Positions 35,700 to 43,844 of a stretch of DNA of 64,000 bases are shown piece after piece. Under the pieces are notes generated by a model. It had not been told where the DNA came from and did not search any database. It worked only from the letters and a program-made list of their open reading frames with translations. Each line of letters starts with the position of its first letter. The first letter of the stretch is position 1. The stretch is from positions 248,001 through 312,000 of the forward strand of contig NZ_VTWU01000002.1 of the NCBI RefSeq assembly GCF_008727865.1, written 5' to 3'. This DNA comes from Hymenobacter busanensis. GTDB taxonomy: Bacteria > Bacteroidota > Bacteroidia > Cytophagales > Hymenobacteraceae. A program made the position numbers and the translations under genes.

Positions 35700-35813
35700 G
35701 ATCTGACATCAGGTTATATATCCTGAAGAGACGCTAAGTTTAAGCAACCTCCGCCATACGCATGCGGTATTGCAAGCACATTCTTCTCTCCCAAACCCAA
35801 CACCCTACCCATC

Positions 35814-36245
35814 ATGATCAACCAACGTGGCAATGCCGTGTGGAACGGCGACAGCAAAGGCAGCGGCGAAATCACCACCCAGAGCGGCTTGGTAAAAGTC
35901 CCCTACTCCGTCGGGGCACGCTTCAACGGCGAAAAGGGCAGCAACCCCGAGGAGCTGGTAGCGGCGGCCCACGCCGCCTGCTACACCATGTTCCTGGACG
36001 TTATCCTGACCAAAGACGGCAAGCAGGTCAAGCAGCTTCGCTCCGAGTCGAAGGTGACGCTGGACACCTCGGGCGACGTGCCGCGCGTCACCAAGATTGC
36101 GCTGACTACCGAAGGCGAAGTAGAAGGCATCACGCAGGAAGAGTTTCAGCGCTACGCCGAAACGGCCAAGGAAAACTGCCCGATTTCGGCCCTGCTCAAA
36201 GGCGGCGCGGAATTGACGCTGGCTTCCGCCACGCTGAAATCGTAG
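35814..36245 (+). CDS. osmC: Organic hydroperoxide reductase OsmC
   Basis: Cytoplasmic thiol peroxidase of 143 residues, exactly the length of E. coli OsmC, reducing organic hydroperoxides and probably dependent on dihydrolipoyl thiols. The two catalytic cysteines are Cys56 in AAHAACYTMFLD and Cys122 in KENCPISALLKG; the start NQRGNAVWNGDSKGSGEITTQSG and RFNGEKGSNPEELVAAAHAAC also match OsmC closely. It is followed at once by a 36-bp perfect hairpin belonging to the dispersed palindrome family, which may serve as its terminator. Confidence 0.93.
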   Translation: MINQRGNAVWNGDSKGSGEITTQSGLVKVPYSVGARFNGEKGSNPEELVAAAHAACYTMFLDVILTKDGKQVKQLRSESKVTLDTSGDVPRVTKIALTTEGEVEGITQEEFQRYAETAKENCPISALLKGGAELTLASATLKS

Positions 36246-36262
36246 ACCAAAGCATATTCCGA

Positions 36263-36344
36263 AACGTCGTGCTGAGCGCAGTCGAAGCATCTCTACCGAA
36301 CAGCAAAGCGGTAGAGATGCTTCGACTGCGCTCAGCACGACGTT
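36263..36344. repeat. REP-like palindromic element, copy 2: 36-bp perfect hairpin
   Basis: Perfect 36-nt arms (36263-36298 and 36309-36344) around a 10-nt loop. Each arm carries the module GTCGTGCTGAGCGCAGTCGA that recurs at the other loci. It lies 18 nt after osmC and could stop transcription. Confidence 0.9.
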
Positions 36345-36409
36345 CTTTTCATCTAGCACCCGCCTACAGCGGTTTTGCGTAGTTTTGCCGCCTCCCCTAC
36401 CTGCTTTCT

Positions 36410-36907
36410 ATGCCTTCATCCTATACCCGCATTGGGTTGCAGCCCGCCAACACCTCGCGCGTGCCGTTCTTTGGTCAGCTGGTTTTTGCCCTCGTGGCCA
36501 TAGCCTACCCGCTGCTCTCCATCATGGGCGACCCAAACCGCACGCCCGGCGTGCTGCGCTACCTCGACTGGATGTTCCTGGTGCTGGCCGTGGTGTTTCT
36601 GCTCTACATTCTGGTGCAGAACCTGCCGCTGTTTGGCACCCAAACCTACCTCGAAATCACGCCGGCCTACCTCGTACACAAGCCCGGCCTGTTCATTGGC
36701 AAGCAGCCCTTTGCCGCCCGCGACCTGCGCGGCCTCGACCTGGAGCCGCGCCAGCTGCTGCTGCGCATGCAGGACGGCACCAGCTACTCCTTGAACCTGC
36801 GCCAGGTGCGCGGCAAGCGCCGCCGCCAGCAGCTGCGCGGCATGCTCCAAGAATTCGCCCAGCACAACAAGCTGGATTTCCGCGAGCAAACCGCCACCGA
36901 GCTTTAA
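36410..36907 (+). CDS. Hypothetical membrane protein with PH-like cytoplasmic domain
   Basis: A 165-residue protein not assigned to a named family. Two membrane helices (VPFFGQLVFALVAIAYPLLS, ~18-38, and LDWMFLVLAVVFLLYILVQN, ~52-71) precede a soluble part (YLEITPAYLVHKPGLFIGKQ, FAARDLRGLDLEPRQLLLRM) whose alternating strand pattern resembles bacterial PH-like domains, then a basic stretch RGKRRRQQLRG and a terminal helix. It is convergent with dnaA and shares a large palindrome with it. Confidence 0.6.
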   Translation: MPSSYTRIGLQPANTSRVPFFGQLVFALVAIAYPLLSIMGDPNRTPGVLRYLDWMFLVLAVVFLLYILVQNLPLFGTQTYLEITPAYLVHKPGLFIGKQPFAARDLRGLDLEPRQLLLRMQDGTSYSLNLRQVRGKRRRQQLRGMLQEFAQHNKLDFREQTATEL

Positions 36908-36925
36908 TTTAGAACTCAGACATAG

Positions 36926-36990
36926 GAACTGAGAGCTTAGAGACCGTTCCGGATGGAATCCATTCGGAACGGTCTCTAAGCTCTCAGTTC
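36926..36990. terminator. Near-perfect 65-nt palindrome between a membrane protein gene and dnaA
   Basis: 26-nt perfect arms (36926-36951 and 36965-36990), beginning GAACTGAGAGCTTAG; the centre pairs further (ATGGA/TCCAT). It sits between two convergent genes, so it can terminate both. Its sequence is unrelated to the REP-like family. Confidence 0.75.
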
Positions 36991-37003
36991 TACTTTCTAC
37001 GCT

Positions 37004-38560
37004 CTACTTATTGCCCGTAAACTTCTTGCGCAGCTCCTGAATGGTGGCGCGGAAGGTCTTATCAGAGTCGATAAGGTCCGACACGGTTTGCACCGAGTGG
37101 ATAACGGTGCTGTGGTCGCGCCCGCCGAAGTGGTAGCCGATGCTCTTGAGCGAGTGGTTGGTGTGCTCCTTGGCGAAGTACATAGCCACCTGCCGGGCCG
37201 TTACCACTTCTTTTTTGCGCGTTTTGGCCTTCAGCAAGTCCACCGGAATGCTGAAGTGCTCGGCCACGGTTTTCTGGATGAAGTCGAGGTTTACCTCGGC
37301 CTCCACGTCCTCGATGATGTGGCGCAGGGCCTGCTTGGCCATTTCCAGGTCTACCTCGCGGCGCGTGAGGCTCGACTGCGCGATGAGCGAGATGAGCACG
37401 CCTTCCAACTCGCGCACGTTGGTTTCAACGGAATAGGCAAGGTACTCCACCACCTGCGGCGGAATGTCGATGCCGTCGGCCATCATCTTGTTCTGGATGA
37501 TGGCTACGCGCGTTTCGAAGTCGGGGCTCTGCAAGTCGGCCGTGAGGCCCCACTTGAAGCGGCTCAGCAGGCGTTCCTCGAAGCCTTTCAGCTCGCGCGG
37601 CGGCACGTCGGAAGTCATAATCACCTGCTTGCCGGCCTGGTGCAGGTGGTTGAAGACGTGGAAGAACATTTCCTGCGTGCGGTCTTTGCCCGCCAGGAAC
37701 TGCACGTCGTCCAGAATCAGGATGTCAACCAGCAGGTAGAAGTTGCCGAAGTCCTGCACCGAGTTGTTGCGCAGGCTCTCGATGAACTGGTTGGTGAACT
37801 TCTCGGCCGATACGTAGAGCACAAACTTGCCCGGCGCGTGCTCCTTGATGTGGTTGCCGATGGCCTGCACCAGATGGGTTTTGCCCAGGCCCACGCCGCC
37901 GTAAATCATTAGCGGGTTGAACGAGGTGGTGCCCGGCTTGTTGGCCACGGCAAAACCCGCCGAGCGGGCCAGGCGGTTGCACGAGCCCTCGATGTAGTTG
38001 TTGAACGAGTAGTTCTGGTTCAGCTGCGAGTCGAGGTAGCTGCGGTCGGCCACCGAGCGCGCCTCGAAGGGGTTGCGCAGCGGTGGCGGCGGCGCCAGTG
38101 CGGCCGCGGCGGCCTGCACGTTGGCAGCTTGCCGGGCGGCGTTGTTGGTCACGCTGCCGTTGCCGGCAAACGCCGACACGGCCGGGTTCTGGTTCGAGCC
38201 CATGGGCCGCACCTGCGCCGCTGTGGGCGTGTTGGCCGGGGGCCGTTGGCTGGCGGCGCGGGCCGCCGGCAGGTTCACCGTGCGCGGCCGCGACTGTTCG
38301 TTGCCCTGGTCGACCACGATGGAGTACTCCAGCTGGCCGTCGGGGCCCAGTTCCTGCACAATGGCCTTCTTCAGCACATCGACATAGTGCTCTTCGAGCC
38401 ACTCGTAGAAGAACTGGCTGGGCACCTGAATGATGAGCAGCGCCCCTTGCAGGGCCACCGGCACGATGGGCTCAAACCACGTACGGAAGCTCTGTTCCCC
38501 GACGTTGGCGCGGATCACATGCAGACAGTTGGCCCATACGGTACGGCAATCCTTCTGCAT
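37004..38560 (-). CDS. dnaA: Chromosomal replication initiator protein DnaA
   Basis: AAA+ protein that binds DnaA boxes and melts oriC. The 518 residues show domain I (VWANCLHVIRANVGEQSFRTWFEPI, ~8-90), a long Ala/Pro/Asn-rich domain II linker (~95-165), domain III with Walker A GGVGLGKTH (221-229), LILDDVQFLAGKDRTQE and the arginine-finger region, and the DNA-binding domain IV with the signature FGGRDHSTVIHSVQTV near the end. The linker is long but such linkers vary. Upstream lies one sequence like a DnaA box. No dnaN, gyrB or rpmH neighbour is present, so this gene is not in the classical oriC cluster. Confidence 0.96.
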   Translation of the reverse strand: MQKDCRTVWANCLHVIRANVGEQSFRTWFEPIVPVALQGALLIIQVPSQFFYEWLEEHYVDVLKKAIVQELGPDGQLEYSIVVDQGNEQSRPRTVNLPAARAASQRPPANTPTAAQVRPMGSNQNPAVSAFAGNGSVTNNAARQAANVQAAAAALAPPPPLRNPFEARSVADRSYLDSQLNQNYSFNNYIEGSCNRLARSAGFAVANKPGTTSFNPLMIYGGVGLGKTHLVQAIGNHIKEHAPGKFVLYVSAEKFTNQFIESLRNNSVQDFGNFYLLVDILILDDVQFLAGKDRTQEMFFHVFNHLHQAGKQVIMTSDVPPRELKGFEERLLSRFKWGLTADLQSPDFETRVAIIQNKMMADGIDIPPQVVEYLAYSVETNVRELEGVLISLIAQSSLTRREVDLEMAKQALRHIIEDVEAEVNLDFIQKTVAEHFSIPVDLLKAKTRKKEVVTARQVAMYFAKEHTNHSLKSIGYHFGGRDHSTVIHSVQTVSDLIDSDKTFRATIQELRKKFTGNK

Positions 38561-38655
38561 TAGTGGAGCGGCGCAAGCGGTGTGCGGTGAGGTATAACGG
38601 AGCAGGTACCAAAACGCGGGCGCGAAGCCACGGTTCGGCTAAAGGGAGACAAAAA

Positions 38656-38664
38656 TGTGGAAAA
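38656..38664 (-). promoter_or_regulatory. Single DnaA-box-like site upstream of dnaA
   Basis: TTTTCCACA on the minus strand, one mismatch from TTATCCACA, ~95 nt before the dnaA start. It could serve autoregulation; one site alone is not an origin. Confidence 0.25.
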
Positions 38665-38691
38665 GTCGGCAGAGCGCCAAACCCTTTTCTG

Positions 38692-39621
38692 CTACCCCAA
38701 AGCTGACGCATTGATACTCAACGCCCCAGCCGCAGCCACGCCCATTTTGCGCGTAGCCCGGTCGAAAGAATAGTCGATGCGCCCGAGTTTGATGCCCGAC
38801 CAGCCCACTTGGTTGACCAAGGTACGATGCCCTTGCGCACCTTCCACCACGGTGGGCGTGTCGAGGAAGGTGTGGGTGTGGCCACCCAGGATCAGGTCGA
38901 TGCCGGGCACGGCGGCGGCCAGCTTATGGTCGTCGACTTTGGCGCTTTCGTACTTGTAGCCGAGGTGCGAAAGGCAAATGACCAGGTCGCACTTTTCCGG
39001 GCCGCGCAGGTGCTGCACTTGCTCTTTGGCCACGGCAATGGGGTCGAGGTACTTGGTGGCGCCGAAGTTCTTATCGGCAATGAGGCCGGCCATTTCGATG
39101 CCCACGCCGAACACCCCGATGCGCACGCCCTGCTTCTCAAACACTTTGTAGGGCTGAAAACGGCCCTTCAGCGGCGTTTGGGAGAAGTCGTAGTTGGCAA
39201 TGATGAACGGGAACTGCGCGTTGGGCAGCTGCTTCTGCAGGCCCTCGAGCCCGTTGTCGAAGTCGTGGTTGCCGAGGGTGGCCGCGTCGTAGCCCATCTG
39301 GCTCATGAGCTTGTATTCCAGCTCGCCGCCGAAGAAGTTGAAGTACGGCGTGCCCTGCCAGATGTCGCCCGCGTCGAGCAACAGCACGTTGGGCTGCTCC
39401 TTGCGGATGCTCTGTACCAGCGCCGCCCGTCGCGCCATGCCGCCCTGGTCGGCCCACTGCGCGCTGTTCACCGGAAACGGGTCGATGCGGGAGTGCATGT
39501 CGTTGGTGTGCAGGATGGTGAGGTGCACGGCGCTGCCCGCGGCCGACAGCACGCCGGGGCCGAGGAGGCCCAGGCCAGCGGTAGTCAGGGCAGAAGATTT
39601 GATAAAGTCGCGGCGGTTCAT
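38692..39621 (-). CDS. 5'-nucleotidase/UshA-like metallophosphatase, catalytic domain only
   Basis: Exported calcineurin-like phosphoesterase of 309 residues. A twin-arginine signal (MNRRDFIKSSALTTAGLGLL) leads to the metal-binding motifs TNDMHS (~39-44), LLDAGDIWQGT, LGNHDFDNG and GGHTHTFL. It corresponds to the N-terminal half of 5'-nucleotidases; the C-terminal substrate-binding half is encoded by the gene just upstream as a separate lipoprotein. The two products would have to associate outside the cytoplasm to act as a nucleotidase. Its stop codon lies ~130 nt from the dnaA start, same strand. Confidence 0.9.
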   Translation of the reverse strand: MNRRDFIKSSALTTAGLGLLGPGVLSAAGSAVHLTILHTNDMHSRIDPFPVNSAQWADQGGMARRAALVQSIRKEQPNVLLLDAGDIWQGTPYFNFFGGELEYKLMSQMGYDAATLGNHDFDNGLEGLQKQLPNAQFPFIIANYDFSQTPLKGRFQPYKVFEKQGVRIGVFGVGIEMAGLIADKNFGATKYLDPIAVAKEQVQHLRGPEKCDLVICLSHLGYKYESAKVDDHKLAAAVPGIDLILGGHTHTFLDTPTVVEGAQGHRTLVNQVGWSGIKLGRIDYSFDRATRKMGVAAAGALSINASALG

Positions 39622-39706
39622 GGCGAAGTCGTGGTAGGGCGCGAAGCAAAGCGGCCTCAGCGCGGATGCGGGTTGATAACGGCAGTTCGGCTATATCGAT
39701 GCCGGC

Positions 39707-40468
39707 TTATAGCACTTTCACCCGGCCTTCTGCTTTGGCTTCCACCGGCTTGCCTTCTTTGGTGAGCTGGCGGATGTGGTCGTTGATGGCCGAGCGCACC
39801 AGCACGCCGGTTTTGCGCGGCACCAAGGGCTTGAAGAAGTCCAGATGGTCGCCGCCGCCGGCCAGGTAGTCGGAAATGGCAATGGTGTAGGTGCGGCTGG
39901 GGTCGAAGGGCTTGCCGTTGATGAGGATGTCGGTGGGCTTGCCGCCCGCGGACGTGTAGGTAGCGCCCGACAAGGCCATTTTGATGGGCGCGGCGTACTC
40001 AAACATCTGCTGCACCACCGGGCCGGGGGCGTCGAGCACCACCAGCTCGTTTTCGAAGGGCATCAGCTCAAACACCGACCCCACGGTGAGGTTGCCGGCC
40101 GGCAGCTCGGCGCGCAGGCCACCGTTGGTCATGACGGCCAAATCGATGGGGGTGCCGAGGGCCGCAGTGGCGCGGGCACGCAGGATATCGGCCGTGAAGT
40201 TAGCCAGCGGCGACTCGCCGGGGTTCTTCCGAATGGCCACCGGCGCCGTACCGATAACGGTGCCCATCTGCTCCTGCACGCGCTGGCGGTAGGGCACAAT
40301 CACCGCCTCGGCCTTCGGGTCGGCGGGCTGGGCGGCGGTTACGGTTTGGGCCGCGGTGGTGTCGAGCTTGGGCTGGTAGGCGCCGCGTTGGCAGGCGGAG
40401 GCCAGTGCAACTACAAGAAACCCGAGCGGAAGTGCCCGCCGAAACGGGGCCGTCGAAAACAACTGCAT
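39707..40468 (-). CDS. 5'-nucleotidase C-terminal domain lipoprotein
   Basis: A 253-residue lipoprotein (lipobox LASAC, Cys 26) carrying only the 5'-nucleotidase C-terminal domain: NGGLRAELPAGNLTVGSVFE and LMPFENELVVLDAPGP form the family signature, with the substrate-pocket segment ISDYLAGGGDHLDFF. In UshA-type enzymes this domain holds the nucleoside; the catalytic metal domain is in the following gene, 85 nt away on the same strand. The ATG at 40468 was chosen for its lipoprotein signal. A perfect -7 box sits 27 nt upstream. Confidence 0.9.
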   Translation of the reverse strand: MQLFSTAPFRRALPLGFLVVALASACQRGAYQPKLDTTAAQTVTAAQPADPKAEAVIVPYRQRVQEQMGTVIGTAPVAIRKNPGESPLANFTADILRARATAALGTPIDLAVMTNGGLRAELPAGNLTVGSVFELMPFENELVVLDAPGPVVQQMFEYAAPIKMALSGATYTSAGGKPTDILINGKPFDPSRTYTIAISDYLAGGGDHLDFFKPLVPRKTGVLVRSAINDHIRQLTKEGKPVEAKAEGRVKVL

Positions 40469-40494
40469 GGGAGGCGAAAAGGGAAAGTAGTCGA

Positions 40495-40502
40495 CAAAGA
40501 TA
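40495..40502 (-). promoter_or_regulatory. Candidate -7 box of the split nucleotidase operon (TATCTTTG)
   Basis: Exact TAnnTTTG on the minus strand, 26 nt before the ATG, inside the 50-bp gap between genes. Confidence 0.4.
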
Positions 40503-40518
40503 CGCCGCTGCCGGTGCG

Positions 40519-41772
40519 CTACTGGCCCGCGTGCTGCCCGAACCGATAGCCCAACACCAGCTGCAAGGCGTGGGGCGAGGCGTTGGTTCCGGTGAAGCTG
40601 GAAATGGCATCGACCCATTCGTAGCGCACTTCCGCTTCCAGCTGATGGCCGCCAACTGGCACAGCCAGCCCCAACGCGCCCAGCGCCCCGTAGGCTACCG
40701 TCCGCGGGTCAATCAGTTCGGGGTCGTTGGTCTCAGAAACGGGAAAACCGGGCCGGGTTGATACGCTGTGATAGTTGCTGGAAGTTTGGAATTGCGTCGA
40801 AATCAGCACCCCGGCCTGAACGAACGGCTGCAGTTTGGAATTGCCCAGGCTGTAGCGCAGGGAAATGGGCAGGCGCACAAACTGCGCTTTGTAGCGGGCT
40901 GTGGCCTGGCTCGGATAGCCAATGTAGAGTCCGCTCGCACCTCCTTCAAACTGCTTTTCCACGTCGATGGAAGTCCAGTAAGCTTCGAGCCCCACAGCTA
41001 GGCGCGGCCCGAACCGCGCCGGATGCACGAGGATGCCCGCGCCCACCATCGGCCGCATGCCGGTCTTGAACGTTTGTCCTTGCAAACGCCCCTCGCCAAA
41101 GCTCAGGGAGCTTTGCTGACCGCCTGCAAACACCCGGAAAGTGGTGGTTTTTTGCGGCGGAATGACGGCGGCAGCGGCGCCGAGCGTTACGCAGGCGTTG
41201 TACTTCGTAATCAGTCGGGCCAGCTCCGTGTCGGTGTAGCCCACGCGCTCGATGAGGGGTTCCACGGCCGGGCAACCGCTCAGAATCTGTTGCAGCTGGG
41301 TGCGGTAGCGGGTATCCTGCACGCGGCCACGCTGCAGCTGCCCGCCCACCATCCGCTCCACGGTGGTGTCGCGCTTCAGCAGCTCAATCAGGCTTGGGGC
41401 CGCCGGAGCCGCTACGTAGAACCGTACGCGGTCCTGGGCATCGGTGAACGAGTACAGCCCAACGGCGCCGCGCACCAGCTGCAGCACAAACACCGGCACG
41501 CCACTCACCGGCTGGCTCTCGAACCGAGGGCCCTTGAATAAGCCGTAGCCTCGCAGGCCGCTGGGTTTGTACTGCTGCGTGGTGCCGTTTTGCCGGAATT
41601 CCACTTGCTGGGCATTGTAGCGGTAGCCCCGGAAATCGACTTCGCCGCGCAGGGTGTCGCCGGCCAGGGGCACCACGTAGCCGGGCCGGAAAGTGCCTTG
41701 GCCCTGGGCAGCCCCGGAAATGAGTATAAACAGCAGGACTAGCTGACGGAATGGAGGTATGCGTAGGGGCAT
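40519..41772 (-). CDS. Outer-membrane beta-barrel protein, unassigned
   Basis: A 417-residue exported protein. Signal peptide MPLRIPPFRQLVLLFILISGAAQG; the first ~150 residues (GYVVPLAGDTLRGEVDFRGY, EFRQNGTTQQYKPSGLRGYG) form a beta-rich domain common in Bacteroidota proteins of unknown role, then a linker with CPAVEPLIERVGYTDTELARL, and from ~215 a porin-like barrel with alternating strands (LAVGLEAYWTSIDVEKQF, HALQLVLGYRFG at the end). Two cysteines lie in the linker. It resembles PorT-type or OmpW-type barrels in style only. A perfect -7 box lies 32 nt upstream; mutA diverges from it. Confidence 0.7.
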   Translation of the reverse strand: MPLRIPPFRQLVLLFILISGAAQGQGTFRPGYVVPLAGDTLRGEVDFRGYRYNAQQVEFRQNGTTQQYKPSGLRGYGLFKGPRFESQPVSGVPVFVLQLVRGAVGLYSFTDAQDRVRFYVAAPAAPSLIELLKRDTTVERMVGGQLQRGRVQDTRYRTQLQQILSGCPAVEPLIERVGYTDTELARLITKYNACVTLGAAAAVIPPQKTTTFRVFAGGQQSSLSFGEGRLQGQTFKTGMRPMVGAGILVHPARFGPRLAVGLEAYWTSIDVEKQFEGGASGLYIGYPSQATARYKAQFVRLPISLRYSLGNSKLQPFVQAGVLISTQFQTSSNYHSVSTRPGFPVSETNDPELIDPRTVAYGALGALGLAVPVGGHQLEAEVRYEWVDAISSFTGTNASPHALQLVLGYRFGQHAGQ

Positions 41773-41803
41773 TCGAACAGGAAATTGTGACTGGAACAGC
41801 CGA

Positions 41804-41811
41804 CAAAGGTA
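41804..41811 (-). promoter_or_regulatory. Candidate -7 box of the barrel protein gene (TACCTTTG)
   Basis: Exact TAnnTTTG on the minus strand, 31 nt before the ATG at 41772. Confidence 0.4.
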
Positions 41812-41871
41812 AGGCGGCATTCCGTCATCGTTCTTCACCGGCCAGAATACCCGCATTGCGCCAAACTGCGG

Positions 41872-41879
41872 TATCTTTC
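41872..41879 (+). promoter_or_regulatory. Candidate -7 box of the mutase operon (TATCTTTC)
   Basis: One mismatch from TAnnTTTG, 36 nt before the small-subunit ATG at 41916. Confidence 0.3.
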
Positions 41880-41915
41880 GGCCGCGCCGCCCTCCCCGCG
41901 CGCCTCGTCTGCTCT

Positions 41916-43739
41916 ATGTCCGATTCGCCCCGCTCTGCCCCCGTCTCGTTTTCCGAATTTGAGCCGCTGACCACCGCCGCCTGGCAGGAGCGCATACGGC
42001 GCGACCTGAAAGGTGCCGACCCGGCCGATTTGCGCTGGGACACCCGCGAAGGCCTCACGCTTGAACCGTTTTACCACCGCGAGGCGCTGGCCGCCCTCGG
42101 CGAGGCCCCGACCCCGCTGGTTCGGCCCGGCCGCCAGGCCGCGCCCAATGCCTGGCGCAACGTGCCCACCTTGCTGGTGCCCGCCGGCCACGACGGCCGG
42201 GCGGCCATCGACCACGCGGCCCGCGCCTTGCAGAACGGTGCCGACGGCGTGCACTTCGAGCTGACCGAGCCGGAGCGCTTTGACCTAGAGTACCTAGCCA
42301 CTACCCTCCCGCTGAACAGCCTCGTGCTGGGCTTCACGGTGGCCCGCCAGCCCGAAGAGTTTGTGCACCGCTTGCTCGCGGCAGCAGCGCAGCTGCAGCT
42401 GAAGGGATTTCTGCGGTTTGCGCCGGGCCAGGGCCTCTCGCCCGACGACTACGCCCACCAAACCCAGGGGCTGCAGCGCTGCCTGCAGCTCACGCGCCAC
42501 TGGCCGGAGTTTTTCCCGCTGTCGGTCAACAGCAGCTTTTTCGGCAACCGCGGCGCAACGGCCGTACAGGAGCTGGCCTACTCGCTGGGCGTGGCCGTGT
42601 CGTTTTTCAGCAACCTGGTTTCCGAAGACCAGGACGTGGACGCGACGGCCGTGGCCTCGGCGCTGCACTTCCACGTGAGCGTGGGGCCGAGCTACTTCAC
42701 TGAAATGGCCAAGCTGCGCGCCCTGCGTCGGCTGTGGGCCACCTTGCTGCACGCCTACGGCGTACATCCCGAAGTAGCCGCCACGCTGCGCATTCACGCC
42801 AGCACGTCGTCGTGGACGCAAACCACGCTCGACCCGCACACCAACCTGCTGCGCGTGACCACCGAGGCCATGAGCGCGGTGCTGGGCGGGGCCGACTCGG
42901 TTTCCGTGACGCCCTTCGACAGCCTCTACGCCGAGCCCAACGAATTTTCGGCCCGCATTGCCCGCAACGTGCCGGTGATTCTGCGCGAAGAAGCCCATCT
43001 GGATAAAGTAGCTGACCCCGCCGCCGGCTCTTACTACATCGAGACGCTGACCGACCAGCTGGCCAAGGAAGCCTGGGCACTGTTTCAGCAGACGGAAGCG
43101 GCTGGGGGCTTTTTGGTGGCCCGCGGCAAGGCCATGGAAAGCATCCGGCTGGCCAACATGGAGCAGTTCCGGCGCATTGCCACCGGCGAGCAGGTTATTG
43201 TGGGCACCAACCTTTTTCAGAACCTGCACGAGCAGTTCAGCTTCGACCCCAAGAAGCTGCTGCGCAGCCGGCAGTTCGATACCGCGCGGGCGGCCTACCC
43301 CTCGGAAGTGCTGCGGCTGGCCACGGCCATGCACTTCATCCGCAAGGAGCAGAAGCGCAAAAAGGCCGCCGTGGTGTTGCTCGGCACCGATACCATTCAG
43401 CAGATCTACGACTCGTTTGTGCGCCTGCTGCCCGCCGACCAGCGCCCGGCCATGACCGAGGTGCCCGCCCGCGGCGACCTGTCGCTGCTCTTCTCGTCGG
43501 CCGAGGAAGCCACGCTCATGTCGGCCAAGCCCGAGCAGTTCCAGCAGTTCGCCGACTTCATCCGCAACCGCCCCGACGACAGCGAAGACGACGGCGCCCA
43601 AATGCAGAACGAAGCGCCCGTGCTCCTGGCCTGCGACCTGCCCACCATGCAGGACGCCGTGAAGTACTTCGGCTTCCGCGAGTTCACCGTGTCGGGCTAC
43701 AGCACCGACGACGTGCTGGCCCGCCTGCAAGGACGCTAG
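41916..43739 (+). CDS. mutA: Methylmalonyl-CoA mutase small subunit
   Basis: Structural, catalytically silent beta subunit of the heterodimeric mutase, 607 residues. It keeps the TIM-barrel segments (WDTREGLTLEPFYHREAL, PVILREEAHLDKVADPAAGSYYIETLTDQLAKEAW) but its C-terminal domain lacks the cobalamin-binding D-x-H-x-x-G; the region around LLGTDTIQQIYDSF and the acidic DDSEDDGAQMQNEAP linker replaces it. The ATG at 41916 is chosen because the family-like sequence FSEFEPLTTAAWQERIRRDLKG begins just after; a long upstream extension is not gene-like. The large subunit follows 105 nt downstream, with one palindromic repeat copy in the gap. Confidence 0.93.
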   Translation: MSDSPRSAPVSFSEFEPLTTAAWQERIRRDLKGADPADLRWDTREGLTLEPFYHREALAALGEAPTPLVRPGRQAAPNAWRNVPTLLVPAGHDGRAAIDHAARALQNGADGVHFELTEPERFDLEYLATTLPLNSLVLGFTVARQPEEFVHRLLAAAAQLQLKGFLRFAPGQGLSPDDYAHQTQGLQRCLQLTRHWPEFFPLSVNSSFFGNRGATAVQELAYSLGVAVSFFSNLVSEDQDVDATAVASALHFHVSVGPSYFTEMAKLRALRRLWATLLHAYGVHPEVAATLRIHASTSSWTQTTLDPHTNLLRVTTEAMSAVLGGADSVSVTPFDSLYAEPNEFSARIARNVPVILREEAHLDKVADPAAGSYYIETLTDQLAKEAWALFQQTEAAGGFLVARGKAMESIRLANMEQFRRIATGEQVIVGTNLFQNLHEQFSFDPKKLLRSRQFDTARAAYPSEVLRLATAMHFIRKEQKRKKAAVVLLGTDTIQQIYDSFVRLLPADQRPAMTEVPARGDLSLLFSSAEEATLMSAKPEQFQQFADFIRNRPDDSEDDGAQMQNEAPVLLACDLPTMQDAVKYFGFREFTVSGYSTDDVLARLQGR

Positions 43740-43762
43740 CCGTTCCACCTGACAATGATTAT

Positions 43763-43798
43763 GAACGTCATGCTTCGACTGCGCTCAGCATGACGGCC
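43763..43798. repeat. REP-like element, copy 3 (between mutase subunit genes)
   Basis: A single ~36-nt module, GAACGTCATGCTTCGACTGC followed by GCTCAGCATGACGGCC, with its own short inverted repeat CGTCATGC/GCATGACG. It sits inside what should be one operon. Confidence 0.75.
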
Positions 43799-43844
43799 AC
43801 AAGGCCTTTTAGCCAGCGGCCCGCCGCAGCCCCAGCCATTCCCC

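Noticed and set aside
38561..38691. Origin of replication next to dnaA
   Set aside because: Only one DnaA-box-like site, no AT-rich unwinding stretch, no dnaN/gyrB/rnpA neighbours.
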